From: QKTW01 sp052161885
GTDB lineage: Bacteria; Bacteroidota; Bacteroidia; Chitinophagales; Chitinophagaceae
Assembly (NCBI GenBank): GCA_052161885.1
Contig: CP197396.1
Coordinates: 806,001-870,000, forward strand
Direction of reading: 5' to 3'
Length of the DNA stretch: 64,000 bases
Shown: positions 52,193 through 61,680 of the stretch, one piece after another
Layout: each line of letters opens with the position of its first letter
How positions within the stretch are numbered: the stretch's first letter is position 1
The notes under the pieces: generated by a model
Told to the model about the DNA's origin: nothing
Databases searched by the model: none
The model's input: only the letters and a program-made list of their open reading frames with translations
Made by a program: the position numbers and the translations under genes

Positions 52193-55100
52193 TTATTCTT
52201 CTTTTTTCATCACGAAAATCAGATTGGAAGTAAACTTCGTATTATCTATTACAGATACGGACAGACTGTGTTTTTGTGCAAAACTTTCGAGGAATGCCCG
52301 GCTGATGAAATGGAGTTCATTATTTGTTTTATTGAAATTGAATATACGCGTAGAGAATATTTCGGTAAGCTTTGTGGTTTTGTGCCTGTCCTGCAATTCG
52401 GAGATACCGTCACGCACTATAAGCGTGCCGCCCGGGTGTATAGCAGCAATGCAGTGTTCCAGCAAAGCTTCCTGCTGATCGGGCAACAGGTAATGCAATA
52501 CATCGCTGATGATGATCCCATCGCAGGCTTCGGGAGAAAATTGTGTAAGGTCGCCCTGGTGAAATGATATGTTTTCATCACGCAGGAAATTGTGCCGGGC
52601 TGTTTCTATTTTTTCTTCATCATAATCAATACCAATAAAATGCCTGTCCTGTGCCGCCCAGTGCAGCATATATGTCATAAAGCCGTAACCGCAGCCCAGG
52701 TCGTAGAATTTTCCCTGACGTGGTAGTAATGTGTGGAACTGTTCGTAATAGCCTTCCAGCTTTATTTTCACTTTGCAGTACCATTCCAGCACCGGGCCTT
52801 TGTACAGGTAGCTGCGCACCAGTTGTTCTTTAAAATAACGAGGCGTCTCTTTTTCTGCTTTAATCCGGTTCAGTTCATTGCGCATCAGGCGGCCAATGTT
52901 TTTGGCACGTTCGCTGTAATTACCGCCATAGGTAGCATCGTCCGGTTTAATGCGCTGGTTATAATATACAGAGCTTGTTCCATCTTTCAGCAGCCAGTCG
53001 CCCTTTTGCATTGTATACCCGATACCATGAAGCACCAGCGGTACAATGTCCAGTTTCAGTTTTTCGGCGATATAGAATGCACCTTTGTGGAAGCGTTTTA
53101 TTTTATCATCATAAGAACGGGTGCCTTCAGGAAATACAACGATCGAATAGCCGCGGCTGATCAAGTCCTGCAATGGTTCCAGGCTGTCTTCTGCACCTTC
53201 GGCCACCGGGTAATATTCTGCCATGCGCACTACTGCGCCAAATACCGGCGAGCGCCATACCCATTTGTTGGTAAGCAGTACCAATCGCGGATTCAGCATA
53301 GTGGTACATAATATATCCAGGAAGGAAGAATGGTTGGCAACATACACGGCAGGCTTGCTGAAGTCGGCCAGCTCACGGTTTACAACGCGCTTCTTCACAT
53401 TGCCCATAATGTACATCATACTCCAGGTATAACGACTGAGCCATACATGGAAGTAATATTTACCACGTTCTTTACCGAACGGCCAGAGTTTGGTAAAGAA
53501 AATACCGAGTATGGTAAGCACCATAGAACCGGTGAAGAAATAAGCAAAGGCAAAAACAGAAATGAAAAAGCTGCGGATAGTAAATGGCAGGAATTTTTTA
53601 TTTGCGCGGTTCTGTACAAACCAGTTGAACAAAAACGGCTGTAATGTCTGGGAAATGAACAGTACGCAGATCATGCCGGTTACCGAAATAACGGCGATGG
53701 ACTTTAACGCCGGGTGTTTTGCCAGCAATAGTACGCCAAGGCCGATAAGCACCGTAACTACGGAAAGGTATACGGCGGCACGTACCGATTGCAGCTTGTG
53801 TGTGCCATGCTTGTATTTCTCAATGAGTCCGTCCATTGTAAAGATGCTGTAATCGTCACCAAGACCAAAGATGAGCGTGGAAATAATGATGTTCACAATG
53901 TTGAACTTCAGGCCCAGCAAAGACATAAGCCCGAGAATCCATACCCAGGAGATTGCCATGGGCAGGAACGACATCAGGGCCAGTTCCAGCCGGCCATATC
54001 CTATAAGCAGGGCAAAGAATACGATGAGTGTGGAGTAAATGGCAATATTGTTGAAATCGGTGTTCAGTATTTTCACCAGCTGCACAGCACCTTCCTGTTT
54101 ATCGGTCACTTTTACAGATTCCTGTTTCGACAGGTAGTGAAAAACATCTGACCTATGTTCTTTGGGTACTTTAATAGCTGCAATAGCATAATGACTGTTT
54201 TTACCTGCTGAGAAACCGCCGGGGTAAAATGTTTTTAACAGCGAAACTGCTGCTGTATCCAATGGCTGATACGGCCGCACCAGCATATCTGCGAAGCCGG
54301 TGAAAGCTGCAGTGTTATAGCCTTGTGCTGCTGCTTCTTTTAATACGTCCTCCTGCACCTGCTGTCTGCGTTGTGTTGTCCAGAAAGCATTCCAGCGGGC
54401 TATTCGTTTATGCTGTTCGGCTACAGATGGTATAAGTATGGTCGGATTGGACACACTTCTGATCCAGCCATTTTGTTTCATGCTGTCGAGTGCCGGGTTA
54501 ACGGTCTCAAGACGCTGCAGGGCCTGCTCTTCATTATTTTCATTAGCTACAAGAAATATGGAACTCAGCGCAAAGGCATTGGCCTGGCTTACTTCATCCT
54601 GCGCTGCCTGCATACGTGGCGACAGGTAATTGAGGTGCATCAGGTCGCTGTCGAACTGCACGCCGAAACTGAAATAAAGCATTACAGGTGTCAGCAGGAA
54701 GATAAACAACACCAGCCATTTATTCTTTTCCGGCCGCCACTCGCCCATCCTGTCGAAGATGGTACGACGTTCTTCGTTATGATCTATCCCCAGCGGGAAG
54801 TGCGGCAGGAACACCAGTGTGCACAATGCAGCACCGGTAAGGCTTGCTGCTGCAAACAGCCCCAGGTCTTTGAGTATGGGCGTCTGTACCAATCGTAAAG
54901 AAAGGAATGCAGCTATGGTTGTAAAGCTACCGACTGTAAGCGGGAATGCCAGCTCGTGAATGGTGCTCCGCAAGTCTTTGGCGTGGCGTGCATGCGAAAG
55001 GAAATGGATGGAATAATCTATGGCAATACCCAGTATAATAGCCCCGGCTCCCATGGCAATTACGGAGATCGTGCCTTGCACCAGGTAAACAATGCCCAGT

Positions 55101-56026
55101 CCCATCGCAGCACCATATACTACCGGTACCAGCAACAAAAGCGGCGTGCGTTTGCGGCGGAAGAAATACCAGGTAAGCGCCAGCAAGAGCAGTATGGTAA
55201 CGGAAAGCGTCAGTATTGTGTCCGTCCGCATTTGCACAGCATTACCGGCTGCTACAGCAGGGCCTCCGAAATAAGTAACGTGTATGCCGGGATGTTTGGC
55301 CTGCCAGTCGTCGGAAAGGCTGTTGAGTGCTGTAACAAACTTGCTGTTCTTCCCGGTTTCCGAAGCTTTGTACTTTGGCTTCAGGAAGAAGGTGAGCCTG
55401 CGCTGGTTACCGGAGAACAGGTAGCCATTGTAGGTTTCGTACCCGGGATCAAATTTCAGTGTATTCAGTTTTGCCCATATCAGCCGTGATATACCGATTG
55501 GGTCCTGCGCCACCATTTTTTTGTATACAACACTGGCCGGGGATAAGAGAATGTTGCGGTTTGTTTCCAGTGTGTTTTTAATTTTCTCCGGCAGCAGGAG
55601 GCTGTCTATCTGTTTAAAATCCTGCTCATTTAAAAACAGCGGAATGTTGTTCTGAAATATATCCAACAATGCTTCTTCATAGCCGCTTCCTATCTGCAGC
55701 GAGATCGTGTCAATCCAGGGGGCACACTGTTTCTGCAATTGTATATTAAAATCTTCAGCACTGCTGATCAGGCTGTCCGGGTTGCTGACAGTTGTGTCGT
55801 TGAACGACATGAGGAAAATGACCTGCTCACCAGCCTGCGTATGGCTGATAACATCGTTCATGGCCTTGATGGCCTTGCTGTCGGGCAGCATGTCTGTGAT
55901 GTCTTCCTGAAACTTCAGGCGCGAGGCCAGGAAACCCCACAGCACAAAGCTGGCCAGGAATACAGTCCAGAAAACTATTTTGTGGCGGCGGAGCAGATCG
56001 TATAAAGAGACAAAAAACTGTTGCAT
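52193..56026 (-). CDS. MMPL transporter - acyltransferase - methyltransferase fusion (1277 aa)
   Basis: Residues 1-850 form an RND-superfamily MMPL exporter: a single helix, a periplasmic domain, five helices with GAGAIILGIAIDYSIHF, a second domain, and five more helices with IFGLGDDYSIFTMDGL. Residues about 890-1060 are a PlsC-type acyltransferase, with NHSSFLD (898-904; HX4D) and FPEGTRS (965-971). Residues about 1100-1277 are a class I SAM methyltransferase (DLGCGYGF, 1109-1116; DYDEEKIETA). Each domain is complete. MMPL, acyltransferase and methyltransferase genes occur as neighbours in flexirubin and aryl-polyene clusters, but no synthase genes are seen here. Probable role: lipid or pigment-ester modification and export. 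Confidence 0.9.
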   Translation of the reverse strand: MQQFFVSLYDLLRRHKIVFWTVFLASFVLWGFLASRLKFQEDITDMLPDSKAIKAMNDVISHTQAGEQVIFLMSFNDTTVSNPDSLISSAEDFNIQLQKQCAPWIDTISLQIGSGYEEALLDIFQNNIPLFLNEQDFKQIDSLLLPEKIKNTLETNRNILLSPASVVYKKMVAQDPIGISRLIWAKLNTLKFDPGYETYNGYLFSGNQRRLTFFLKPKYKASETGKNSKFVTALNSLSDDWQAKHPGIHVTYFGGPAVAAGNAVQMRTDTILTLSVTILLLLALTWYFFRRKRTPLLLLVPVVYGAAMGLGIVYLVQGTISVIAMGAGAIILGIAIDYSIHFLSHARHAKDLRSTIHELAFPLTVGSFTTIAAFLSLRLVQTPILKDLGLFAAASLTGAALCTLVFLPHFPLGIDHNEERRTIFDRMGEWRPEKNKWLVLFIFLLTPVMLYFSFGVQFDSDLMHLNYLSPRMQAAQDEVSQANAFALSSIFLVANENNEEQALQRLETVNPALDSMKQNGWIRSVSNPTILIPSVAEQHKRIARWNAFWTTQRRQQVQEDVLKEAAAQGYNTAAFTGFADMLVRPYQPLDTAAVSLLKTFYPGGFSAGKNSHYAIAAIKVPKEHRSDVFHYLSKQESVKVTDKQEGAVQLVKILNTDFNNIAIYSTLIVFFALLIGYGRLELALMSFLPMAISWVWILGLMSLLGLKFNIVNIIISTLIFGLGDDYSIFTMDGLIEKYKHGTHKLQSVRAAVYLSVVTVLIGLGVLLLAKHPALKSIAVISVTGMICVLFISQTLQPFLFNWFVQNRANKKFLPFTIRSFFISVFAFAYFFTGSMVLTILGIFFTKLWPFGKERGKYYFHVWLSRYTWSMMYIMGNVKKRVVNRELADFSKPAVYVANHSSFLDILCTTMLNPRLVLLTNKWVWRSPVFGAVVRMAEYYPVAEGAEDSLEPLQDLISRGYSIVVFPEGTRSYDDKIKRFHKGAFYIAEKLKLDIVPLVLHGIGYTMQKGDWLLKDGTSSVYYNQRIKPDDATYGGNYSERAKNIGRLMRNELNRIKAEKETPRYFKEQLVRSYLYKGPVLEWYCKVKIKLEGYYEQFHTLLPRQGKFYDLGCGYGFMTYMLHWAAQDRHFIGIDYDEEKIETARHNFLRDENISFHQGDLTQFSPEACDGIIISDVLHYLLPDQQEALLEHCIAAIHPGGTLIVRDGISELQDRHKTTKLTEIFSTRIFNFNKTNNELHFISRAFLESFAQKHSLSVSVIDNTKFTSNLIFVMKKEE

Positions 56027-56104
56027 ATACTAAAACCAGGATACTGACCGGTTTCGAAATTTTTGTTGATTTAATTCGGGGCTTCTATTCGTTGCTGCTA
56101 TGTT

Positions 56105-56140
56105 TTGTGTCCCCCTTCGGCTACGCTCAGGATGACACAA
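56105..56140. repeat. Dispersed repeat with TTGTGTC/GACACAA arms
   Basis: TTGTGTC..CCTTCGGCTACGCTCAGGAT..GACACAA is a member of the CTTCGxCTACGCTCAGGATGA repeat family. The outer arms can pair, and it lies between namZ and the MMPL fusion gene, both on the minus strand. Confidence 0.8.
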
Positions 56141-56145
56141 GACAA

Positions 56146-57357
56146 TTAATTTAAGCCATCCGGGTAGAGCAGGTATTTTTTCCGGATCTTTTTAAAGGCA
56201 TCTATGTTCTTCTTCCAGCCGGCTTTTATTTCTTTTTCACTCATACCCTGCTCAATCTGTTTTCTTAATTGTGCCGTACCTGCCAGTTTTTCGAAGAAGC
56301 TGCTGAAAAATTTTGCTTTGTCGGGATACCAGTTGTAGGCCTGTATGAGCCACTGCAGGCTGAAGCCAGTGTTGTATTCTTTATTGCCGTTTTCATCTGT
56401 AGCAACCAACTCGCCGTAACATTCTTTTCCTTCGTAGAGCGGCTTGCTCGCGCCTGTTTTAGCTGCAGGTGTAAAGCTGTAATTGCTTTTACCTTTAAAA
56501 TCGGGATGGCCCCATTGCATAAAAGGTTTATCCGTTCCGCGGCCCACACTTACTGCAGTGCCTTCAAACAGGCACAGGGACGGATAAAGATAAATAGCAG
56601 ACATGTTTTTAAGATTAGGAGATGGTGCCACTGGTAATTTATATGGCAGCGAACGGTTGTAATCATCGCACGGTATTACGTTAAGATCCAGTTTTTTCAC
56701 TCCCGGAATCCATTGCTCGCCTTTCAGCATCAGTGCATATTCTCCGGGAGTCATGCCATAAACTATTGGTACCGGCTGCATGCCAACAAATGAGCGCAGC
56801 GATGTATCCAGCACCGGCCCGTCTACATAATGGCCGTTAGGATTGGGGCGGTCGAACACTAAAAAAGCTTTTTTATTCTCCACACATGCTTCCATAGCAT
56901 ATTGCATAGTGGAAATATATGTGTAAAAACGTACGCCTACATCCTGGAGGTCGTAGATCAGCACGTCTATATCTTTCATCTGCTCCGGCTTTGGCTTTTT
57001 GTTATCTCCGTACAGCGAAATGACCGGCAATCCTGTTTTTGCATCTACATCATTATTTACATGCGCACCTGCATCAGCAGTACCACGGAAACCATGTTCC
57101 GGGGCAAATATCTTTACCACCTGCACCTGCCGTTTCAGCAATGTATCCACCAGTAATGTGTTGTTTATAACCGACGTCTGGTTCATAATAACTGCTACCC
57201 TTTTTCCCTTCAGCAACGGCAGGTATATATCCATGCGTTCTGCACCGGTACGTATGGCCGCCCCCGCAATAACGGGCAGCAGCAAGGCTATCAATAACGA
57301 CGGTAAAAACTGTTTCTGTGTATACTGGAAAATTTTCTTTATGATATTTCCGGGCAT
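56146..57357 (-). CDS. namZ: NamZ-type exo-beta-N-acetylmuramidase (DUF1343)
   Basis: I place the start at ATG 57357 (MPGNIIKKIFQ), because the longer frame to 57822 runs antisense through the FKBP gene. The 403-aa product has an N-terminal signal/anchor (QFLPSLLIALLLPVIAGA). The DUF1343 block follows: GAERMDIYLPLLKGKRVAVIMNQTS, FAPEHGFRGTADAGAHV, DVLIYDLQDVGVRFYTYISTM and LVFDRPNPNGHYVDGP. The segment CLFEGTAVSVGRGTDKPF is also characteristic. NamZ-type enzymes release N-acetylmuramate from peptidoglycan ends. Probably periplasmic. Confidence 0.92.
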   Translation of the reverse strand: MPGNIIKKIFQYTQKQFLPSLLIALLLPVIAGAAIRTGAERMDIYLPLLKGKRVAVIMNQTSVINNTLLVDTLLKRQVQVVKIFAPEHGFRGTADAGAHVNNDVDAKTGLPVISLYGDNKKPKPEQMKDIDVLIYDLQDVGVRFYTYISTMQYAMEACVENKKAFLVFDRPNPNGHYVDGPVLDTSLRSFVGMQPVPIVYGMTPGEYALMLKGEQWIPGVKKLDLNVIPCDDYNRSLPYKLPVAPSPNLKNMSAIYLYPSLCLFEGTAVSVGRGTDKPFMQWGHPDFKGKSNYSFTPAAKTGASKPLYEGKECYGELVATDENGNKEYNTGFSLQWLIQAYNWYPDKAKFFSSFFEKLAGTAQLRKQIEQGMSEKEIKAGWKKNIDAFKKIRKKYLLYPDGLN

Positions 57358-57447
57358 AGGCCGTATATATTTTGCCCAAAGATAATCCTGTGAATCTGAT
57401 ATTATCGCGTATATTGCGCCATAATAAGAATTATTAAAAGTTTCAAC

Positions 57448-57876
57448 ATGCAACAAGTAAAAAAAGGCGATACCGTAAGCGTTCATTACCATGGTAAACT
57501 GACCGACGGTTCTACATTTGACAGCTCTGAAGGGCGTGCGCCGCTGGAATTTACCGTAGGTAACGGACAGGTGATTAAAGGTTTTGATGATGCTGTGGTA
57601 GATATGAAAGTGGGTGATAAGAAAACGGTAACTATTCCTGTGCATGAAGCGTATGGCGACCGTAGCGAAGAAAATATGGTAAGCTATCCTATGAGCGAAT
57701 TTCCTGCCGATCTGAAACCGGAAGTAGGTATGGAACTGCATATGAGTGATGATCAGGGTCATGTATTCCCGGTAATCGTAGCAGCAGTGGAAGGTGAAAC
57801 AGTGGTGCTGGATGCTAACCATCCGCTGGCTGGTGAAACGCTGATCTTCGATATCGAACTCGTTTCTATTGCCTAG
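57448..57876 (+). CDS. FKBP-type peptidyl-prolyl isomerase (SlyD-like)
   Basis: The 142-aa cytoplasmic product has the FKBP core split by an insert-in-flap domain: VKKGDTVSVHYHGKLTDGSTFDSSEGR and GQVIKGFDDAVVDMKVGDKKTVTIPVHEAYGDR, then the insert (MVSYPMSEFPADLKPEVGMELHM), then the return strand DANHPLAGETLIFDIELV. This is the SlyD architecture, but no His-rich metal-binding tail is present. It would speed prolyl isomerisation and help folding. It is divergent from namZ. Confidence 0.95.
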   Translation: MQQVKKGDTVSVHYHGKLTDGSTFDSSEGRAPLEFTVGNGQVIKGFDDAVVDMKVGDKKTVTIPVHEAYGDRSEENMVSYPMSEFPADLKPEVGMELHMSDDQGHVFPVIVAAVEGETVVLDANHPLAGETLIFDIELVSIA

Positions 57877-57913
57877 TCAGGACTAAAAGATTTTCAATCT
57901 TACAACCAGATAT

Positions 57914-57942
57914 AAAGGGTTGACCATAACGGTCTGCCCTTT
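57914..57942 (+). terminator. Terminator after the FKBP gene
   Basis: AAAGGG and CCCTTT flank an inner GACC/GGTC stem around loop ATAAC, with two mismatched positions between; a T-run follows. Confidence 0.65.
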
Positions 57943-58018
57943 TTCCGTTTAAAGCAATGTGTCGTTTGCCCGGAATAGAATATTTATAAATTATCTTTAC
58001 AGGCACTAACTTACCCTG

Positions 58019-59278
58019 ATGGAAAAGAAAATAGGTTCAATAGCCTATCTTGACGGCATTCGTGGTCTGGCTGCATTTGGTGTTTTTCTGAATCATTTTG
58101 CCCTAATATTTTATTACGCATTTTGGGATCTGCAAGCCCGGACTTCTCACCTGGGGGGCCTGGAAATAAAATATGCACATAGCTACTGGAGCTTTATTAC
58201 TAACGGCGGATTTGATGTATCGATATTCTTTGTGCTGAGCGGCTTTGTACTGAGCAGAAAGTTTTTCAGATCCGGAGATCCCGAAGATGCAGTTTCAGGT
58301 TTGCACCGGCGATTCCTCAGGCTGTATATTCCTATTGCTTTTACTCTGATTCTTTCCTACATCCTCCTGATCTGTCATCTTTACCAGAATGCCGCGGTCA
58401 GTAAAATAACATTGTCTCAATGGTTCCCCAGGTTATGGCAGATAAGGTACCCTGAAAAACAGTTCCTGTCATCTTTATTTTACGGGGTAATGTTTAATGG
58501 AGATGCCAGTTTTAATACAGTTCTATGGACTATTTCAACAGAATTTTACGGGTCATTGTTTGTTTTTGCATTCCTTCTTTTCACAAACTATACCCCAAAG
58601 TTTCGCCTGCTGATGATGTTTTTTATGATGTATTATTTTTACGTCACCGGCAGCACTTCCTATATGGCCTTTGTATTGGGAATGACGCTGTGTTACACTG
58701 AGAAATGGCTCGAAAGGAAGAAAATACCAGTGTATTACATTATCAGTATAGCATTGCTTTCTGCGGCCCTGCTATTGGGGAGCAATCTGCCAATTCTCGC
58801 ATCCGGAGGCAGCTTGTTATATACATTCAAAACAAGTGTATGGAATTATATGCCATGGTTATTTACAATAGGGGCATATTTACTGATACTATCATTTATG
58901 ATGTTTCCTATACTGCAGAAGCTGATAAGCATCAGACCAATCCGGTTTATGGGATATATATCATTCTCACTTTACCTGCTGCATCCGCTAGTTTTAGGTT
59001 CTTTCAGCAGCTGGTTATTTCTGAAAAATTACAGAGGCCCATCTTCCTACAACAGTACAGTCTTAACTGTCTTTATTTCAACAATTGCAGTTTTGATACC
59101 GCTTTCCTGGCTTGTGACTAAATATGTTGATCAGCTAGGCATCCGCACAGCTAAAAGAGTGTATGGTTTATTCAGAAAAGTATCGCCACCTGCGGGAGTT
59201 GTTGAGAGCCATAAATATGCTGCAGAAGCTGAGCAGGACATACAACTGTCAGCGGAACCGGCTCATGAAAAGTCTTAA
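58019..59278 (+). CDS. Acyltransferase-3 family membrane protein (OafA-like)
   Basis: The 419-aa polytopic inner-membrane protein begins with the acyltransferase-3 signature YLDGIRGLAAFGVFLNHF and continues with SIFFVLSGFVLSRKFF, RRFLRLYIP, LWTISTEFYGSL and SFSLYLLHPLVLG. About ten membrane helices are predicted. It would O-acetylate a surface carbohydrate or lipid on the periplasmic side. No polysaccharide cluster surrounds it. A TATCTTTA box 23 nt after a TTTG lies upstream (57965-57998). Confidence 0.93.
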   Translation: MEKKIGSIAYLDGIRGLAAFGVFLNHFALIFYYAFWDLQARTSHLGGLEIKYAHSYWSFITNGGFDVSIFFVLSGFVLSRKFFRSGDPEDAVSGLHRRFLRLYIPIAFTLILSYILLICHLYQNAAVSKITLSQWFPRLWQIRYPEKQFLSSLFYGVMFNGDASFNTVLWTISTEFYGSLFVFAFLLFTNYTPKFRLLMMFFMMYYFYVTGSTSYMAFVLGMTLCYTEKWLERKKIPVYYIISIALLSAALLLGSNLPILASGGSLLYTFKTSVWNYMPWLFTIGAYLLILSFMMFPILQKLISIRPIRFMGYISFSLYLLHPLVLGSFSSWLFLKNYRGPSSYNSTVLTVFISTIAVLIPLSWLVTKYVDQLGIRTAKRVYGLFRKVSPPAGVVESHKYAAEAEQDIQLSAEPAHEKS

Positions 59279-59316
59279 AGGCAATTACAGAAATCGTTAA
59301 GCTATAACATATAAAA

Positions 59317-59337
59317 AGGCCAACGGAAGGTTGGCCT
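59317..59337. terminator. Bidirectional terminator (acyltransferase / desulfurase)
   Basis: AGGCCAAC-ggaag-GTTGGCCT is an 8-bp stem between convergent genes. On the minus strand it is followed by TTTTTAT, which fits the cysteine desulfurase transcript. Confidence 0.85.
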
Positions 59338-59365
59338 AAGTAGTTAAATAAAGCTCAAAGTTTGG

Positions 59366-60502
59366 TTAAAGCAGGCCTTTCAGCTTTTCAATCACTTCAT
59401 CCACTTCTTCTTTAGTATTGTGGCGTGAGAAAGAAAAACGGATAGGAACCATTTTCTCAGAACTGCCGTTATACAGTGCTTTGATCACATGGCTTACAGA
59501 GTTGGCACCGCTGCTGCAGGCACTTCCGCCGCTTACGCAGATCCCTGAAATATCCAGGTTGAAGAGCAGCATATCTGTTTTATCTGTTTTGGGAAAGGAG
59601 ATATTTAATACTGTATACAGGCTTCTCCCTTCAGAATCTCCATTGCAGGTAACGTCTGTTCCAAAGATTTCTTTCAGTTTATCGCGCATGTAAGATTTAA
59701 GGCCGGCAATGTAAGTGCTGTCCTGTTCATAACGGTCTGTAGCCATTTCCAGGGCTTTGGCAAAACCGATAATGCCGTACAGGTTTTCGGTACCAGCACG
59801 CATATTACGCTCCTGCGCACCGCCGCTGATCAGCGGATTTATTTTCACGTTCTCATTTACATACAGGATACCAACGCCTTTCGGGCCATGGAATTTATGT
59901 CCTGCACCATTAATGAAATGTACATAAGTATTTTTCAGATCGAAGGGATAGTGCCCTACCGTCTGCACCGTATCGCTGTGGAAGATCGCATCATATTTGC
60001 GGCACAACTCGCCTACAGCTTTTATGTCCAGGAGGTTTCCTACTTCGTTATTGGCATGCATCAGCGTAACCAGCGTTTTCTCCGGGCTTTCAGCCAGCAG
60101 AGATTCCAGGTGCTGCATGTCTACATGGCCTTTATCGGTAAGTTTTACAAAGCTGAGCCTTATCACTCCTTTTTTCTCCAGACCTTCTACCGTATGCAGT
60201 GTGGCGTGGTGTTCCAGCGGAGAAGTAATAATGTGTTTGCAGCCCAGGTCATTTACAGATGCATTGATAGCCGTATTGCTGCTTTCTGTTCCGCCGGAGG
60301 TAAAGAAGAGCTCACCGGGATTGCAGTTCAGGATACGGGCCACCGATTTGCGCGCGGTTTCAATAGCCAGCTTGGTCTCCCTGCCATATGAATAGATGGA
60401 AGACGGATTTCCGAACTTTTCGGTAAGAAAAGGCATCATAGCCTCAAGCACTTCCGGATCCAGTGCGGTGGTAGCAGCATTGTCGAAATAAATACGGCGC
60501 AT
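59366..60502 (-). CDS. Cysteine desulfurase (NifS/IscS family)
   Basis: The 378-aa PLP enzyme has DNAATTALDPEV, FTSGGTESSNTAI, EHHATL, MHANNEVGNLLDI, the PLP-binding Lys203 in GAGHKFHGPKGVG, and the persulfide Cys329 in SGGSACSSGA, class I (IscS/NifS). RAGTEN is present. It delivers sulfur to Fe-S assembly or tRNA thiolation. It is a single gene here, without iscU or iscR, so the downstream pathway cannot be told. mnmH and selD elsewhere in the window use selenium instead. Confidence 0.96.
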   Translation of the reverse strand: MRRIYFDNAATTALDPEVLEAMMPFLTEKFGNPSSIYSYGRETKLAIETARKSVARILNCNPGELFFTSGGTESSNTAINASVNDLGCKHIITSPLEHHATLHTVEGLEKKGVIRLSFVKLTDKGHVDMQHLESLLAESPEKTLVTLMHANNEVGNLLDIKAVGELCRKYDAIFHSDTVQTVGHYPFDLKNTYVHFINGAGHKFHGPKGVGILYVNENVKINPLISGGAQERNMRAGTENLYGIIGFAKALEMATDRYEQDSTYIAGLKSYMRDKLKEIFGTDVTCNGDSEGRSLYTVLNISFPKTDKTDMLLFNLDISGICVSGGSACSSGANSVSHVIKALYNGSSEKMVPIRFSFSRHNTKEEVDEVIEKLKGLL

Positions 60503-60648
60503 TTGGGTACTGTTGTTTTAGAAATGCAAAATTACAAAAATTGTATCCGAAATACGTAATAATTAACACTCTATAAACGAGGTAGACTATAGCGCCGGCG
60601 CGGATTTCCCTATCCGTTCTTTACTGTTGAAAACCAGCCCTGAAAAGA

Positions 60649-61140
60649 TTATGCTTTCATGTTCTGGTACTGCAGCGGCAGATCCAGGTCAGAACTACGG
60701 CATAACTGGATAACATCCTGCAGATCGTCTATTTTTTTACCGGTAACGCGTATTACATCATCCATTATAGCAGCCTGCACTTTCAATCCGCTGTCTTTGA
60801 TAAGCTTTACGATCTTTTTGGCGTTGTCGCGGTCTATACCATTTTTAACGGGGATCGTTTTGCGGATGTATTTACCGGAGGCAGAAAAATCTTTACTCAG
60901 ATCAAAGGCATTGGATTCCAGTCCCTGACGCATAGCCTTCGTCAGCAGCACATCTTCTGCCTGTTTCAGCTTCATGTCTGTTTCTACTTCCAGGTTTATC
61001 ACCATATCTTTTTTGTTCAGCTCAATAGATACATGTGTACCCTTGAAGTCGAAACGGTTGTCAATTTCTTTCTTGGCAACATTTACTGCGTTATCCAGTG
61101 TCTGCAGGTCTATTTTGGAAACAATGTCGAACGAAGGCAT
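60649..61140 (-). CDS. yajQ: YajQ-family protein
   Basis: The 163-aa product matches YajQ: MPSFDIVSKIDLQTLDNAVNVAKKEIDNRFDFKGT, LEVETDMKLKQAEDVLLTKAMRQGL, DFSASGKYIRKTIPVKNGID, and AAIMDDVIRVTGKKIDDLQDVI with LDLPLQYQNMKA at the end. Two RNP-like alpha/beta domains bind nucleotides; some members bind cyclic di-GMP and regulate transcription. Single gene. Confidence 0.96.
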   Translation of the reverse strand: MPSFDIVSKIDLQTLDNAVNVAKKEIDNRFDFKGTHVSIELNKKDMVINLEVETDMKLKQAEDVLLTKAMRQGLESNAFDLSKDFSASGKYIRKTIPVKNGIDRDNAKKIVKLIKDSGLKVQAAIMDDVIRVTGKKIDDLQDVIQLCRSSDLDLPLQYQNMKA

Positions 61141-61404
61141 AGCGTGTTGATGATTTTGGTATTATAAATTGAGTTATTGATTGATGCTTATTATAACCCG
61201 GGCATTAATGCTCTGTTAATTATGCGATAAAAATACAACGCTTCAGGTATATTTCTGCTTTCCGCTAATGCATTTCATTTGTAAATAAAATGACATGTAT
61301 CTGTTTTTACAGTTTTTTTACCATTTTTTAATGTTACACTTGCCGGAGCGATCGAATTATTTCCTATTATTGCATTCAATGAAACTGATTATTAACACGA
61401 AGCA

Positions 61405-61503
61405 ATGCTGGATGAACTTCCCCGACGGAAGGGCATAAGCTGTGTACGTGTAAACAATACATCGTTTAAGCCCTTCGGAAACACCGGAGGGCTTTTTCTT
61501 TAG
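61405..61503 (+). CDS. Possible leader peptide 1 (32 aa)
   Basis: A short frame opens with ATG at 61405 after acGAAGCAATG and reads MLDELPRRKG, then ISCVRVNNTS, ending GLFL. It spans the terminator hairpin at 61469-61498, so the two would be linked if transcribed. The start context acgaagcaATGC and the ISCVRV core are shared with the 16-aa frame at 61584, whose core is IICVCV. I cannot prove translation. The pair fits an attenuator-type leader or a small RNA. Confidence 0.35.
   Translation: MLDELPRRKGISCVRVNNTSFKPFGNTGGLFL
61469..61498 (+). terminator. Terminator of leader module 1
   Basis: AGCCCTTCGG and CCGGAGGGCT form a 10-bp stem with one G-T wobble and a 5-nt loop, followed by TTTTCTTT. 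Confidence 0.85.
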
Positions 61504-61583
61504 ACATAAAATAAAAAAATGAAGTACAGATATTCAAATGTTTGCATGAATTGCTGGTGTATGCCTTGCTTTATGACGAAGCA

Positions 61584-61634
61584 ATGCAGCCCGGGCGCAT
61601 TATCTGTGTATGTGTAACAGGTAAAATCTTGTAA
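61584..61634 (+). CDS. Possible leader peptide 2 (16 aa)
   Basis: ATG at 61584 in gacGAAGCAATGC opens MQPGRIICVCVTGKIL and stops at TAA 61632-61634. The DNA CTGTGTAtGTGTAACA matches CTGTGTAcGTGTAAACA of module 1. The stop lies 12 nt before a second strong terminator, which in turn stands about 30 nt before the membrane-protein gene at 61708. This is the geometry of transcription attenuation, with two Cys codons (and two Ile) in a row as possible sensors. Translation is unproven. Confidence 0.4.
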   Translation: MQPGRIICVCVTGKIL

Positions 61635-61646
61635 GGAATATAAGTC

Positions 61647-61680
61647 GCCCTTCTGCTGCCGCTGCACAGAAGGGCTTTTT
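61647..61680 (+). terminator. Terminator/attenuator of leader module 2
   Basis: GCCCTTCTG and CAGAAGGGC form a 9-bp stem with an 11-nt loop, followed by TTTTT. It lies directly upstream of the next gene, so it may act as an attenuator. Confidence 0.85.

Noticed and set aside
57358..57822. Longer N-terminus of the NamZ protein up to 57822
   Set aside because: It would run antisense through the FKBP isomerase gene, and its translation (His, Tyr, Phe-rich) is not protein-like. The signal/anchor begins at 57357.
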